Of a stretch of DNA of 64,000 nt, positions 39,539 through 51,976 are shown in pieces; positions within the stretch are counted from its first letter, which is position 1, and every line of letters starts with the position of its first letter. The stretch lies in NCBI RefSeq assembly GCF_003945595.2, contig NW_024104451.1, positions 380,941-444,940 on the forward strand, written 5' to 3'. The notes under the pieces were generated by a model. That model saw only the letters and a list, made by a program, of their open reading frames with translations, had not been told where the DNA came from and ran no database searches. The stretch comes from Pipra filicauda (Eukaryota; Chordata; Aves; Passeriformes; Pipridae). The translations under genes were made by a program, and so were the position numbers.

Positions 39539-40289
39539 ATGGCGGCCCGGTGGCCGGACGCCGAGCTAGCCCGGCAGCTTTTCTTCGAGGGCGCGGCCGT
39601 GGTAGTGCTGGACGTGCCCGAGGGCACCGAGTTCGGCATCGATTACAGCGCTTGGGCCGTGGGGCCGAGATTCCGCGGCGTGAAGATGGTCCCGCCGGGG
39701 CTGCACTTCGTGCACTGCAGCGCGGGCAGGGCGGGCGGCGGGCGGGACACGGGGCCGCGCTCCGGCCGCTTCTTGAGCCTGCGGCGCCGCGAGGTGCGGG
39801 TGCTGCGCTGGGACCCCGCGGGCGAGGCGGTGCGGCCGGAGCCCCCCGGGGAGGGCGAGGCTCTCCGGGAGAGCCTGCGGGAGCTGGACGCCTTCCTGGG
39901 CCCGTACCCGTACGAGACGCTGAAGAAGTGGGTCTCACTGACCTCCTTCATCAGCGAGGCGGCGGCGGAGCAGCTGCAGCCCGAGAGCGGCGAGATCTGC
40001 GCCTTCGCGGAGGTGCTGCTGGAGCCGGCGGGGCGGCACACGCGGGACCGCGCCGGGCAGCACCGGCCGCCGCTCGGGGCCGAGTGCCAGAGCTACGCCG
40101 AGGGGCTGGCGAGGCTGCCCCGCATGCGGCCCCGAGCCGGCACCCAGATCCGCTTCACCGAGCTGCCCAGGCAGCTGTACCCCGATGGGGCCACTCCCGA
40201 GGAGATCACCCGGCACAGCATGGACCTCAGCTACGCCCTGGAACGGGTGATGGAACAGCGCTATCCCGGCCGCCCGCTGGAGCTGCTCG
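39539..40289 (+). CDS. AAR2: AAR2 coding exon 1
   Basis: 250 codons plus one base; donor GCTCG|GTGAGC, ends in phase 1. Covers the N-terminal domain and the start of the helical domain (to RPLELLG). The GC-rich frame has long shadow frames on both strands. Confidence 0.96.
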
Positions 40290-43200
40290 GTGAGCACCGC
40301 CCGGGGCACACCTACTTTATACCCTTATTTGGGTTGTAGCCCATTTGGGGGTATAAAGTCATGAAGGCTGAGGGAGTTGGGCCTGTTCAGCCTCAAGAAC
40401 GGAGGACTGAGAGGCGACCTCATTATTGTATGTTAATATCTAAAGGAGTGCCAAGAAGGTGGAGCCAGGCCCTTTTCGGTGGTTCCCAGCAATAAGATGT
40501 GAGGCAACAGGCAGAAACTGATACCTAGGAAGTTCGACCTGAATGTGAGGAAGAACTTCTTTCCTGTGCAGTGACAGCACACTGGAATAGATTGCCCAGA
40601 GAGGTTGTGGAGTCTCCCTCACTGGAGATATTCCAGACCCATCTGGTCACAATCCTGTGCCACATGCTCTGGGATGACCCTGCCTGAGCAGGGAGGTTGG
40701 ACCAGATGCCCCACTGTGGTCCCTTCCAACCTGAACCATTTTGTGATTCTGTGACTGTGAAATGAGAGCTCTGGGATGAAACCTGTGCTTGTTCCCTGGT
40801 GCCCTGAGGCATCTCTCTTTGTTGCAGGACAGAAGTTGGTGTAGTTTTTAGCAGCAACAGGGCCTGTTCCAGTTGCCTGGGGAAGAGACCTCATTGGGGT
40901 CTGTAGCTTCTTCGCAAGGGGCAGAGGGGCAGCATTGATCTCTGCTCTCTGTGATCGGTGACAGGATCTGAGGGAATGGCTGGGGCTGTGTCAGGGGAGG
41001 TTTAGGCTAGATATTAGGAAAAGATTCTTCCCCCAGAGGGTGGTCGAGCACTGGAACAGGGACCCCAGGGCAGTACTCATGGCCTTAGAGCTTGAGGAGT
41101 GTTTGGACAACACTCTCAGGCATATGGTGGGGTTGTTGGGTGTCCTGTGCAGGGATGGGAGTTGGACTCGATGATCTTTCTGAGTCCTGTCCAGCTCAGG
41201 ACATTCTGTGATTCTGTTCTACAACTCTTGTGGTGTAAGGATGTGATGCTGGAGGTCAGGAGCTGTCAGCCTGCTTCTGGCCTCTGGGTGCTGCTCTTGG
41301 AGCCCAGATTGCCTCAGGTTAAGTCAAAAGCAGCAGTCACAGGTCTGTCATCTGGCACTAGCCTGGCACTTTGCCTGTTAAGTCAATCTCTTGAGGACAG
41401 GTCTTACAGAGTCCTGGGAGTGTTGAGTGGGGCCGAACACCCCCAGATCCTTGTTCCTGATGTGTGGGGAGGGGGTATGGTTCTCCCAGCCAGTGGTTCC
41501 CGGTGCAGCAACTGGTCCCTACCAGGCTGGCACAGTGGCAGCTCAGACGTGTGCTCTGTGTGCTGTCCGTGTGCATGTGTGTACTCTGTGTTTGCTCCAT
41601 GTGCTGCCAGAGACTTGCCATGGCAGCGTCTGGGCTGTGCCAGTGCTGTGATGTGGAAACCCCCTCAGCCAGGGCTGCATCTCCCAGGGCTCAACTACTC
41701 CTCAGCCTTTTATACAACCTGTGATGCAAATAAATACTGAAGCTGTGGAGGTCCTGCAGCGGGGTTTTGTTCTGTAGTAGGATGGAGGGAGAAGCCCTCC
41801 CAGTTTTACAGCTGAGGCTACTGAGCTTTTGTTTTTCCCTTCTGTTTTTTCTCTATTAATGTTATACAATTTATTCTTTTTCAAAATTGTCGAAGACAAC
41901 TGTAGAATAAACAATGAGTTACCATAGGAAACAGTGGCAAAATAGCTGATGCCAAGCATCCAGTGAGATGGACTGTGGGTCTTAATTCAACAAGGCAAAC
42001 ACATCTGTGAATGTACTGCTCAGTGTTCCATGGCAGTGGCGTTTGCAGTCCCATGTGGCTCTGGACACCCAGGCTCAGGAGGACTGAATGCTCACAAAAT
42101 AACAGCAAGGTCTGGCTCATTGTTTGGGTTTGTAAAGTCCTGTGAAGTCCCTCTACAATGATGATAATCACAGTTACAGGTGACCTGCCCCATTCTTCTT
42201 TGAAGAGCAGAGCAATGGTCAGTGTTTAGAGTATCAGTCACTGCTGGCAGGATGTGCAAAAGTCAAACCAGCACTTATCAGTCATTTACAGAGCTTTGAG
42301 GAGGACACATACCTTGGATATCTGTCTTATGTGTGTTTTGTTTTCTGAATCCACACAGGTGAGCTGCAGTTTGCTTTCATTTGCTTCCTCATTGGGAACG
42401 TGTACGATGCCTTTGAGCACTGGAAAAGACTCCTGAACATCTTGTGCCGATCTGAAGATGCCATAGGGAAGTACCAAGACCTTTACATCAATCTCATTTC
42501 TGTGCTGTATCACCAGCTCAATGAAATCCCAGCAGATTTTTTTGTGGACATTGTCTCCCAGGACAACTTTTTAACCAGCACGTTACAGGTACATTTGTGA
42601 CTGTCCCCTGAGATATAGGAGTGGGAAGCAGGGCATACAGGGCATCAGAGCAAATCTGGGGAAAAGCTGCAAAAGGAATCAAGCTGCTATTGAACTGTGT
42701 GGGAGATAGTGAGCCTGTCTAAGCACACAAGGATTTTCTTTTACTTTTTCCCTTGTTATTCATTGAGAAATGCCATTTGCTTCTCATCTCAGCATTTGGT
42801 CTGCTCAAATTATGCCTTGAAGAGCCTAATGCAGTGTAAAATTGAGTTTGGCAGGGAGAGGAAATGTTGCAAATAGTGCTGGAAGCAACGTGCCACAGTG
42901 CCATGGGTTTGGAGTTCTGGACTGGCACATCTAATGCAACTGGACTGCACCAGCAGACTTGTCCTAGAAGGTTTTAAGACCTTTGCCTACATTGAGCTTC
43001 AAGAAAGGCTGAGCAAGTGCAAGATGATGTCTGTGTATTTTTGCCCAAAGCCATTCATTCTTTAAAAACAAAACCAACAAACCAACACTAAAAACTCCTG
43101 CTTAAAGGACTGATGATGCTGATTTTTGAGCAGCTTGAATGGTTTGCTTAGTATGCAGGGAAGCTGCAGCAAAACTTGAGCTTAGGGCAGTGATAGTGTT

Positions 43201-45542
43201 TTAGAAGATTTTCCATTCCAGTTAGCCTTAAGCAAAGCTGAAGATTTCCTGTAGTCAAGTTCTTATCCAGAGGGAATTTATGATTATTCCAACATGCAGC
43301 AAATGCTGCTTCTGCTGAGACAGGCAGGGGCAAATATGTGATTCAGCAGTGAAACCAGTTACTCCCACTGGCTGTGACCATACTGTGGCAATGCAGCAAA
43401 TTGGCTAAACAAAACTTAGTTTAAAAAAAAAAAGCCAAACCCAGACACACTGATGAAGTTCAGCAATGGAAACAATCCCTGCAGTAATTAGGGGTAGTAG
43501 TGCTTCAAGTGCTTGATGCCTTCTCCTTTCCCAGAAAGCAGGTGCATTCCTCTCCTTTTAACTCCCAAGTTCTTGCTATAGATTTGGGGAGGGTTGAGGG
43601 TGTTTGGTTTTAATTTGCTGGGTAAAATGGTATGGGAAACATTGCTTTAATCAAGTGACTTTTTTTAATTTGGATTCTTACAAGTCTCACTTTTTTAATT
43701 AATATTTTATTTCTCTTGGTAGATTTTTTCCGTCACATCACAGGACTGAAAAACCCAGCTCTGTTTGCAGTACACTCAGAGCAACTCTGTGCATTGTCAC
43801 AAAGTCAAAGTACTACAAAGAATATGTCACCCAGCCATTCTCTCTATCTGAGGGGAATTTGGGAAGCACCCTTATTGCTCGTTATCTTTCCTTTTTGGCT
43901 GCCTGAGTCTTGTCCGCCCCTGGGTTCCATCAGTCTGTGTTTTACTTCAGCAGCAGAAGCTGTGCTGGCACAAGGGACCACCCTTAAGCCTTGGCAGGAG
44001 TCATCCATTCCTAGTGACAAAGAACAACTTTGCCTTGCTAAGTGAACCTCTCCTCACTCAAAGTTCTCTGCTTCTCTACTCTCCTGGGATTTCCCTGGAA
44101 TAGTGCAAGGGAACCCCTGGGACTTGCCTTACCCAGTCACTTGGCACACACCCCTCAGAGTTAACTGGGTGTGGGCAGGTGCGCAGAGGTGTGTGGGGAA
44201 GTGTATTGTCTGTGGAGCTCCTGCTCAGCTCTGAATACAGCAACTTTTTATTTTTGGAGTTTGATCCAAGGCGAGGAGAATACAGCACAACCACCACTGA
44301 CTGTGCAGCCCTAACAATGTTTAAAGAAAAAAAGATCTTGATCAAATAGCTAATTTAATGTGCAGTTCATGGAGGAGAAGTGGGAAATATAATCTTTTAA
44401 TGTTTTTTCTTTAACAGCAGCCTTGTTGTGTACAAGTTCTTTTAGAAAGAGGTAATGTCACGGTACAATGAACAAGGAAAAGACAAATGATCACTCACAA
44501 AGCAACAAACTTTGCTGCTTGTTGTCGGTGTTTTATCCAGCTGTCAGTAGCTCTCTCCCAAATATGAGGCTGCATTTTCCCCAGAGGAAATTTCTTCTTA
44601 TGGAAATTAATTCTGAGTCACAAGTTCAGCAGAGGAGCAGAAGCAGGTTGATGAGAGATGAGCTCTGGGGCTAAATGCCCTGTTAATCTTACACAGATAC
44701 TTTCACTCTCCAGGTGCCAACCGAAACTGTGACATGTTAATACATTTGTTCTTGGATGATGGAGTGGAGAGGTTAGTCCAGATTTCAGTGCCCTGTCCCC
44801 AAGGCTGTGCTGGGGATAACTGGACTTTTCCCAGAGAGCTCTCATTCCTCTCTTACCTTCAAGGTCTTTTTATTGAGTTTCCTCTGTATCTAAGGTGTTG
44901 GTGATACCATATTACAAAATTACTTTGAGAGATCTGTAACCATGGAAACAATGGGTACAATTACCTGTTGGCCTTTTGGACACATGCTGGAAAATCGGCT
45001 ACTGATAATGCTTTTTTTTTAATTCCTTCTGCTCGGACATTTTCCTTAGCTCACACTTAAGCATATTTCAGAATTCCATAATACAAATTCAATTACATGC
45101 ATATACGTGCTTCAAACAGAGTTCTTACCTGAGTGCACCTACTCAATGTCGTGAAGGCAGGATGGGATGGGTTTGGGGCTGTGAAATCAGAGGTGTGGGC
45201 TTTGGTTAGCTAGCTCCAAAGCAGGAGTGGTTTCAAGTTGGTGCATCCCTTGCCAGTGGCCTAACCTGACTCTCTTCCTGGTGCTCCCGGGAATGTTGAT
45301 GATGTCCTTGTAGGAAAGAGATGCCCAGCTGGTGCCATATCTGGGCTCTTTGTGACCTCTACTCTTTCTTTTAGGTGCTCTTTTCCTGCATGTGCAGTGC
45401 TGCTGTTGATGAGACTCTAAGGAAAAAGGCTGAAAAGTTCAAGGCTCACCTAACGAAGAAGTTTAAATGGGACTTTGAGGCAGAGCCTGATGACTGTGCT
45501 CCTGTTGTGGTGGAGCTGCCTGAGGGGGTGCAAGTGGACTGA
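39539..45542 (+). CDS. AAR2: AAR2 splicing factor homolog, whole spliced gene
   Basis: Assembly factor for U5 snRNP: in yeast, Aar2 binds Prp8 and keeps Brr2 away during biogenesis. Three coding exons (39,539-40,289; 42,359-42,588; 45,375-45,542) join to 1,146 nt plus stop, 382 residues; human is about 384. Start at 39,539 in GGCCATGG gives [19 protein letters not shown]. The N-terminal domain shows the family signature [19 protein letters not shown] then [11 protein letters not shown]; the C-terminal helical domain includes [20 protein letters not shown] and [18 protein letters not shown]. It ends in [20 protein letters not shown]. The N-terminal half is unusually Arg/Gly/Ala-rich, as expected inside a CpG island. 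The gene follows EPB41L1 by about 1.5 kb, the same order as in mammals. Confidence 0.96.
40340..40758 (+). mobile_element. CR1 LINE fragment (sense)
   Basis: CR1 with GGCCTGTTCAGCCTCAAGAA, GGAAGAACTTCTTTCCTGTG, TTGCCCAGAGAGGTTGTGGA, ending CAACCTGAACCATTTTGTGA and TTCTGTGA. Subfamily differs from most other copies here. Confidence 0.9.
40983..41216 (+). mobile_element. CR1 3'-end fragment (sense)
   Basis: TTTAGGCTAGATATTAGGAA, GGTGGTCGAGCACTGGAACA, GGACTCGATGATCTTTCTGA, ending CATTCTGTGATTCTG. Confidence 0.9.
42359..42588 (+). CDS. AAR2: AAR2 coding exon 2
   Basis: Completes Gly, then [40 protein letters not shown] to NFLTSTLQ. Acceptor TCCACACAG, donor CAG|GTACAT, 230 nt, ends in phase 0. 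Confidence 0.96.
42589..45374 (+). other. AAR2 intron 2, no feature recognised
   Basis: 2.8 kb, AT-richer than the rest of the gene. A 109-codon frame at 43,716-44,045 is the only notable open stretch and has no recognisable features. No CR1 noticed. Confidence 0.7.
45375..45542 (+). CDS. AAR2: AAR2 last coding exon
   Basis: [40 protein letters not shown] then [15 protein letters not shown] and TGA. Acceptor TTCTTTTAG. Matches the mammalian C-terminus with a slightly different last few residues. Confidence 0.96.
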   Translation: MLFSCMCSAAVDETLRKKAEKFKAHLTKKFKWDFEAEPDDCAPVVVELPEGVQVD

Positions 45543-45784
45543 GCCAAATGCTCCCTTGGCAGCAAACAGCTTTAAAAATAACTCATTCCTTCTCTTCTCC
45601 AGCTGTGCCAGCTTCCTGAATGCAGTTTCTGAAGCTAATCTTTCTGCTGTAGAACACGGGAGGATGCTGAACTTTGCGAGGAGATCAGTTATTGGAGGAG
45701 TTTGAGAGTTGTCACATGGACACCTTGGTTTTTTCCCCAGCTCCTCTGTAGCAGCTCCTCATAGAATACAAATTCAATACAAAT

Positions 45785-45860
45785 TCAAAGAATCATTTAA
45801 GTTGAAAAAGACCTTTTAGGATCATCAAGTCCAGCCATAAATCTAACACTGCCAAGATCA
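45785..45860 (-). mobile_element. CR1 3'-end fragment in the AAR2 3' UTR
   Basis: AAAGAATCATTTAAGTTGAA, AAGACCTTTTAGGATCATCA, AGTCCAGCCATAAATCTAAC: a reverse CR1 tail of an older subfamily. Confidence 0.8.
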
Positions 45861-46420
45861 TCCTGCACTCAGCTGACTGGGCTCGTGTTACAGGGGTGTG
45901 ACGACGACTGTTTCAGTACTGTGTCAGATGCTCATGCTGCTCACTGTGATTTGTCTGTTGTGGAAGAGGACTCAAAGCCTCAGCAAAATTCCTCCCATTG
46001 CATACCCCTAACACTGAGGTATCTTATTCCTCCCATTCTGTTAAAACCTTTTGTATTTACTGCTGATGCTCTGTTTTGCCTGAGGTAAAAGAAAGTGAAC
46101 AGTTTTGTGACGAGAAATAGTTACTGGACTGTAGTCACCCAGGTCTTGAAGAACAGAGCCTGCAAGATTTAAAGATCAGATTTCCACATGAACTGGAGCC
46201 TCTATTTTGTTGTAATTGGAAATCTTATATATTTTCCCTGGTGACAGTCTCTTCTTTGTCCCCAGTTCCCAGGGACAGGCTGTAAGAAGCTTGCGTTGTT
46301 TCTGCAAACCTGCACAGGGTTGTACCAGTCAGTTGTTACTTCCTTGGCTGTCACCCTCAGGAATTCATCTGTGTGCATGTTGAACAGGATAACGCTCTTT
46401 GTTAGTCTTTTGTCATTTAA

Positions 46421-46426
46421 AATAAA
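46421..46426 (+). promoter_or_regulatory. AAR2: Candidate polyadenylation signal of AAR2
   Basis: AATAAA in CATTTAAAATAAATCTC, about 880 bp after the AAR2 stop codon. No transcript support available. Confidence 0.5.
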
Positions 46427-47369
46427 TCTCAAAAGAGCCTTGTCTACAGAAAACATGTGAATGAATGGGGTTTAGTTATTTAGTCAAAGCTTATAGTACA
46501 GTGACACTGCCTTCCCTTCCTCATTGGGATGTCCAGTGTCCCTGCAGATGATCTATTACATCCAAGGGTGGAAGAGGATACACGGTGTGGCAGAAAGCTC
46601 AGTGTGTTCTTGGGAAGAAGGTGTGTGACAAAGTGTTTCCAGATCATCAGGAAATTCCCACAGGGATGGGCCACTGGAAGCCCTCGTAACTGCTGGGGGC
46701 CTTCCCTCCTTCCCGCAGAGGCTCTGCACTCCATTCCTGTGGTGTCCAGGTCTATCTGAAATGGATTCTGGATTGACCACAGGCCCTATGGGGAGGTTAC
46801 TCTAATTTGGCAAGTTACTCTAGTTTGTTCTTAAGTCTTCTCTTCCATGCTTTCTTGTCCTTAACATCTTGAGATCTTTTGCATGGCAATGTGACTGTGC
46901 TCTCCCTGCCTCCTTGCTCTGTGTTTGGATCCACAGGCAGAGCTCTCTTTCAGGTTGCTCCCAGTTTTGATGGACGAGGCCTTTTTTGGTTTGTTGGCTC
47001 TTTGCACCGCCCCAGTGACTGGTTCTGATGCTTGGCAGCAGAACACAGATCCCTGATGTTGGTAGGGAAGGGAGCAGGGAGCCTGGGGCCCTGCCTGCCT
47101 GGAAGGGAGAGAGGAGCAGTGCCCTGTGGCTGCACAGGGCTGACCAGGCAGTGTCAGTGGTCACAGTGGCCTGGCAATGCTTCACTGCTTTGCTGGACAA
47201 CAATTTGAGTATGTGTTTGTTAAATCTCAAAACCGCTAACTGAAAATTAACTGTTTGTAGTGGTCAGGTTTCCATGATGAACTACACTTTTATCAACTGA
47301 GAAAAGAGAATATAATTGTACTTCCATTGTGTTTTTTTTTTTCTTTTTGTTAGATGGTAGTAGGGACAG

Positions 47370-47705
47370 CTAATCCCAGAATGGGTTGGGTTGGAAGGGA
47401 CCTTACAGACCATACAATCCCACCCCCTGCCATGGGCAGGGACACCTTCTGCTAGACCAGGTTGCTCCAAGCCCTATCCAGCCTGGCCTTGAACACTTCC
47501 AGGGATGGGACAACCACAGTATCTCTGGATAATCTGTGCCAGGGTCTCACCACCCTTACAGGGAAGAATGTCTTCCTAATATCCCATCTAATCCCGGCCT
47601 CTGTCAGTTTAAAACCATTTCCCCTTGTCCTGTTTCTATCTGCCCATATAAAACATTGCTGTCCCTCCTTTTTATAAGCCCCCTTATATCTCATTATCTC
47701 TTATT
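47370..47705 (-). mobile_element. CR1 LINE fragment (reverse)
   Basis: GGGTTGGGTTGGAAGGGACC, CCTGCCATGGGCAGGGACAC, CAGCCTGGCCTTGAACACTT, TGTGCCAGGGTCTCACCACC: a reverse CR1 3' portion. Confidence 0.9.
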
Positions 47706-50700
47706 ATTATTTCTTATTAGACCACAAAACAGGTGGGGAAGAGTCAGGCCATGGGGACACTGTCCCTCTGTTGGACAGGACACAGAAGCAGCGAACTTTC
47801 AGCTAAATGCAGGTTGGGATGTTCAGAATCCAACTCCATTACGTGACTCCGTTGCATACTTTGAAGGAAAAGGGAAGCAAGCACATGGGAAGAAACTTGT
47901 TGGATGTTTGCAAGGGGGGGTTATAAATTTGGGAGGGAAAAGAGGGTAGTTATTCCTTTTGGAGTCATCAGGAAGGAGGCTATAAAAGGCAAGTGGTACC
48001 ATGTAATATTGGGATATTTTCTTCCCCTTCTATAGCCTTAGGCCAGCTCTGGTGATGATGCTGCCCCTTCCTCCAGCTGAGGTGTGTCATTATCAGAAGG
48101 CAAAAGAGGGATTGTGGTGTGTGTAAATACACCTTGCTGCAAGCTAATGAAGTGTAATTTGTGATGTGTTTGCAGCTTTGCTTCAGCACTGAATTCAGGT
48201 CAGGACATGCAGCTTTCCCTGTGTTGTGCAGTGGCACTGAAGCATGAGGTACATTGGACTCCTGCTTCTGTGGAGACTTGTCCAGTTGCCAGAGCTGTGC
48301 CAGTGAGGAAATCGGCATCATTCCTGCCCTGTGACATGTGCCTTCACTGCAAATTGGATTGGAGCAAGGGCCCTGCTCAGCCCCAGGTGAGGCTGATCCC
48401 TTGGGAACCAGCAGGGGCATGAGCTGACCACTGGGCACCCCCAAAGCAGCACTGCACCCTGCTTTCCCTGTGCAAAGCCCAGAGTGAGTGCATTGAACCC
48501 ACAAAACTGCTCTTCCATTCCTGTTTGCTGTCCCCACGGGCTCAGTGACGTTGGACAAACCAGAGTTTTCAGTCTCAGGGATAATTTTCCAGTGTGGGGC
48601 CTCTGTGTTGCCCGGAGGGTTGCTTCTTGTTTCATCGACCCTGCAAATTCAAAAATGAGGAATGTGCTGCCTGAGGCTGTGGGAAGCTGCCTTCCTGTCC
48701 CAATATTGCACTACTCCCTCTTTTTTTGTTAGGAAGAGAAATGGCACATCTTGCTCTGATAGTTCATGTGGCTTCATTTGTGATTTCCACTGCCTCCTGC
48801 CCACTGCCAAAGCAACAGCCAGACCACTTCTGTCTGCTTTCAGGTGGATTGGCACCATGGCACTGGACGACATCTACAGTGTAGTTCTGCAGCTCAGGTT
48901 GGGTTTGTGGCAGCAGTGCCTGCAGACCTCCAACAGCACCAATTTGTGTGCTATTAGATGTCACCCAGAAGTGTTCGTCGTGTGCTCTAAATGGAAACTA
49001 AAGGTGCAAGAGGGCAGGTGGGAAGGTGTAGAAAGTGATCAGTAGCTTGTTAGTGCTGTAGTTTTAAAGCTGAAGTGAGCCCAGGGTTAATGGTTATTTG
49101 AACCAGCAACTCTTCATTGGGGCTTTCGCTTTTACTGCTCAATGGTGAGTTGAATTTTTGATTCTTCTCTCAGTGTTTTCTCGTGGTAACCCTCCCTGTC
49201 TCTCAGCATTGTGGTTCAGCTCAGGTCTTTTTCTGCTTTTATTAGGTTTTTCTGTTGTTTGTTACTATTGTACCCTTATTTTTCTAATCCAGAAATAACA
49301 TGGTAGATATCCATTTGTGCCTCTAACAATAACCAGGAGGTAGAGGTTTTTCAGGGTCTCTTAGACACACACCACCTTTACTTGGAGTAACGTTTATTTC
49401 TGCTACTGCTTTGGCAGCTGGACACAGCCTATACCCGCTGCTGCAGATGGAGTGGCTGGCACCAAGCTCCTGGAATATGGAAAAAGGTGGAGTGGAATGC
49501 CTTGATTCCTTTCTCTGAAAAAGGAAATCATCTTCCCCTGGAATTGCTGTTTATTGTCAAACAGCTACGACAGTGGTGTGTTCTGCAGCCCTGTTACTGT
49601 AAAAGGGATGTGTTGTGAGTGGTCATTCCTTCCCAGTGTGCTCAGCTATTCCATAGCCAGTTCTGCTCCCCTCTAAAACTGTGCACCTCCTGTCCTGATG
49701 TGGGCTGGAACACATTTGGGAGCGCCGGAGTCTGTCCCAACTGGTGTACAAGCCCCAGAGTGGAGCTGGAGTAGGTATTGGGGGTTGCTCCATAGAGCAT
49801 GGGCTGTGCTAGAGCCTGTAGTTAATGCACAGGAGACATTGACTGTGCAGGAGCCTCATTAGGAGAATGCAAATGAGATGCAACGCAGGCTCAATGCAAA
49901 TAAACTCCAAATGGGTTAATCAATAGCAGGAAAAATCCATATGGCAGGCTCTCAGAGCCACTGCTTTCGGTGTGCTGGTCCAGCTCCTGCCGTGCCTTGG
50001 TGGGTCTATGGGTTCATGAGGAAAGAGCTGCAGCAGAAATATGTCCTGCAGATGCAGCACGGCCAGATTGGCACCTTGTCCCCTTCCAGCGGAGCCCACA
50101 GGTTCCAGCGGCGCTTGGCCACTGCAGCTTGAGGGGCCCCACAGATTTGAAACCAAAAGGCTGAGCTACAGCACCTGCCAGGTCTCAGCTTTGGGCAGAC
50201 AAGAAGCAGGAGGGGGAAGGACACAACAAGAGGGTTCCCTTTTCTCATGCCTCCACCCCCAGGAGCATCCTCACCAGGCCACTCTCCTCAGTGGCCTGGC
50301 TGCAGGCGGTGACTCCTGTGTCCCACATGGACCAAACAGGTTGCTTAACTTCTCTTTGCTGAGAAGTTGCCCAGATTATAGATCCCTGAAGTGTTACCAC
50401 TGGAATGTTTTCCCCCTCTGTGGGGGAGTTGCAGCTCATTCACTCTCTCAGGTGCCATGCAAGGCTGACCTGGTAAGAGGAAGGTACCAGCAGCTGGGAG
50501 TGCTCCTGCAGTGCCCCTCTCCAATTAACTTACTGTCTCTGCCTGTAAAAGTTACGTCTCACAGTCATTAAATTCAGGAAATTCAGATGGTATCGGGAGG
50601 AATAGAGGAAAGTGCAGGTGTTTCTGGATCCCCTTCCCCACCCACGACGTGGTGGAGCCCAGTTCTAGTTCCTTCTCCATCTGAAGAACCATTCCGACGT

Positions 50701-50789
50701 CTTGAAGGGACGGGGAAAGGGGACTCCAGCGACAGGGTTTTTCAGGCCCTGAGCCTGGAGGGGAGAGGTGCCCTCCCCTCCCCCCAGCA

Positions 50790-51127
50790 CCTACGTGGCT
50801 CCATGGCAGGCACAGAGACAGCACACCGGCGTGGAGAGGAGGCAAGAGAGAGTTTATTGTTGGGGGATGTCACATTTATAGGGTTAGTGAGAATCACAGG
50901 TTAACCAATTAGAAGTCTCAAGGGGCTTACAGGAACACCCAATCACAGGAAGGGGTTAACAAGGACCAATGGGACACCTCAGGACACCTTTCCCAGGACA
51001 TTCCTGCATGGGAGATAACAGTTGCTGTGGGGGGTGTTGGGAAGAAGAAACACGTGTTTGCAAAGGGACCACAAAGAGCCATCCTAAGACATGTTCAAAC
51101 AAGTTTCTCATCAGACTTAGTGCTACA
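50790..51127 (-). mobile_element. LTR-like element (endogenous retrovirus), minus orientation
   Basis: Read on the minus strand it has several CCAAT/ATTGG boxes (plus-strand positions about 50,900-50,970), a TATAAATG box (plus-strand CATTTATA at 50,873-50,880) and an AATAAA signal (plus-strand TTTATT at about 50,853), in that order. This is an LTR promoter-to-polyA layout. Ends and target-site duplication could not be fixed. A short protein-like frame (ELELGSTTSWVGKGIQ) lies just beyond it on the same strand. Confidence 0.45.
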
Positions 51128-51463
51128 GGTGTTGAGCAAGGAGTGGGGACACAAAGGGCAGGAGCCTGGAGCTCCTCAAACCCCCTGGGCTGGCAGTTGG
51201 GGGCCAGTGATTGCCAGGGCATGTGTGGGGTTCCCCAGAATGTGTGGTGGTTTTACCCTGTGCTACAGGTTTCAGTAATTTTAAATCTTTTTTTGCCCCC
51301 AAAGGCAGGTTTAGCCACATTTCTTTTGGAAGGAGTTGATTTTTCAAAGCAAAAGCTGCTTCTCTTCCCCAGCTCTGATGGCTGTGCTTGCATTCATTAG
51401 GAGGAGGGCAGCATAAAGGGAAATGCTGTAATATGGATGGCAAGTTTCAAGCTTAAATTTATT

Positions 51464-51494
51464 AATAAATAAATAAATAAATAAATAAATAAAA
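51464..51494. repeat. (AAAT)n microsatellite
   Basis: Seven to eight AAAT units in a row. Flanking sequence was not recognised as a retrotransposon tail. Confidence 0.9.
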
Positions 51495-51976
51495 GGAAGT
51501 TGTCATTGGTTTATATTCAAAAATCCCTGATTTCTCCCTCAGCTGGGGAGCAGCTGAAAGTGCGAAGAAAAGCCCACGGTGTCCAGGAAGGCTTAACCCA
51601 GGGGTAGCTGCGGGCTCACAGGAAGCTGCTGAGGTTTGGAAAAGAGGGACATCAAGGATATTATTACTAAAAAACTGGGTTTGGAAAAGACATCCCGTTC
51701 CAGCAGTGAAGCAGACATGGGTTTGTCCTTGCCATGAAGGTATTGGATGTTGCATGAAACAAGAGGTGTTTCTTTTGACAGGACAGAATTTGGGATTCTT
51801 CTTTGCACTGAAGCGAGCAAAGGGGTGGCCATGTCTATTGGGAAAGGATCTCCAATGGACAGGATTTTCCTTGAGAATCTGACCTGTTTCATCCTGTGGG
51901 GTTTTTTCCCTCTCTTTTTTTTTTTCTCCTTTTTTTTTTTTCTTTAATGAAATTAGCTTTATTTAAACAAAGGCAT

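Larger units (their letters stand above)
39010..40310. promoter_or_regulatory. AAR2: CpG-rich promoter region of AAR2
   Basis: CpG-dense DNA covering about 500 bp upstream of the AAR2 ATG and all of its first coding exon. There is no TATA box near the start, as expected for a housekeeping splicing factor. The upstream part (39,105-39,345) is a degenerate repeat of GGGACAGGGACCGAGCC-like units. Confidence 0.75.
40290..42358 (+). other. AAR2 intron 1 with two CR1 copies
   Basis: 2.1 kb. A sense CR1 starts about 50 bp after the donor and a second begins near 40,983. No exon recognised in the remainder. Confidence 0.75.
45543..46445 (+). other. AAR2: Probable AAR2 3' UTR
   Basis: About 0.9 kb after the stop, including a short reverse CR1 end, up to the first AATAAA in a plausible setting. 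The 3' end is inferred from that signal only. Confidence 0.55.

Noticed and set aside
39222..39938. Long minus-strand frame over the AAR2 first exon
   Set aside because: Arg/Pro/Ala-rich shadow of a CpG island; the + strand frame encodes recognisable AAR2.
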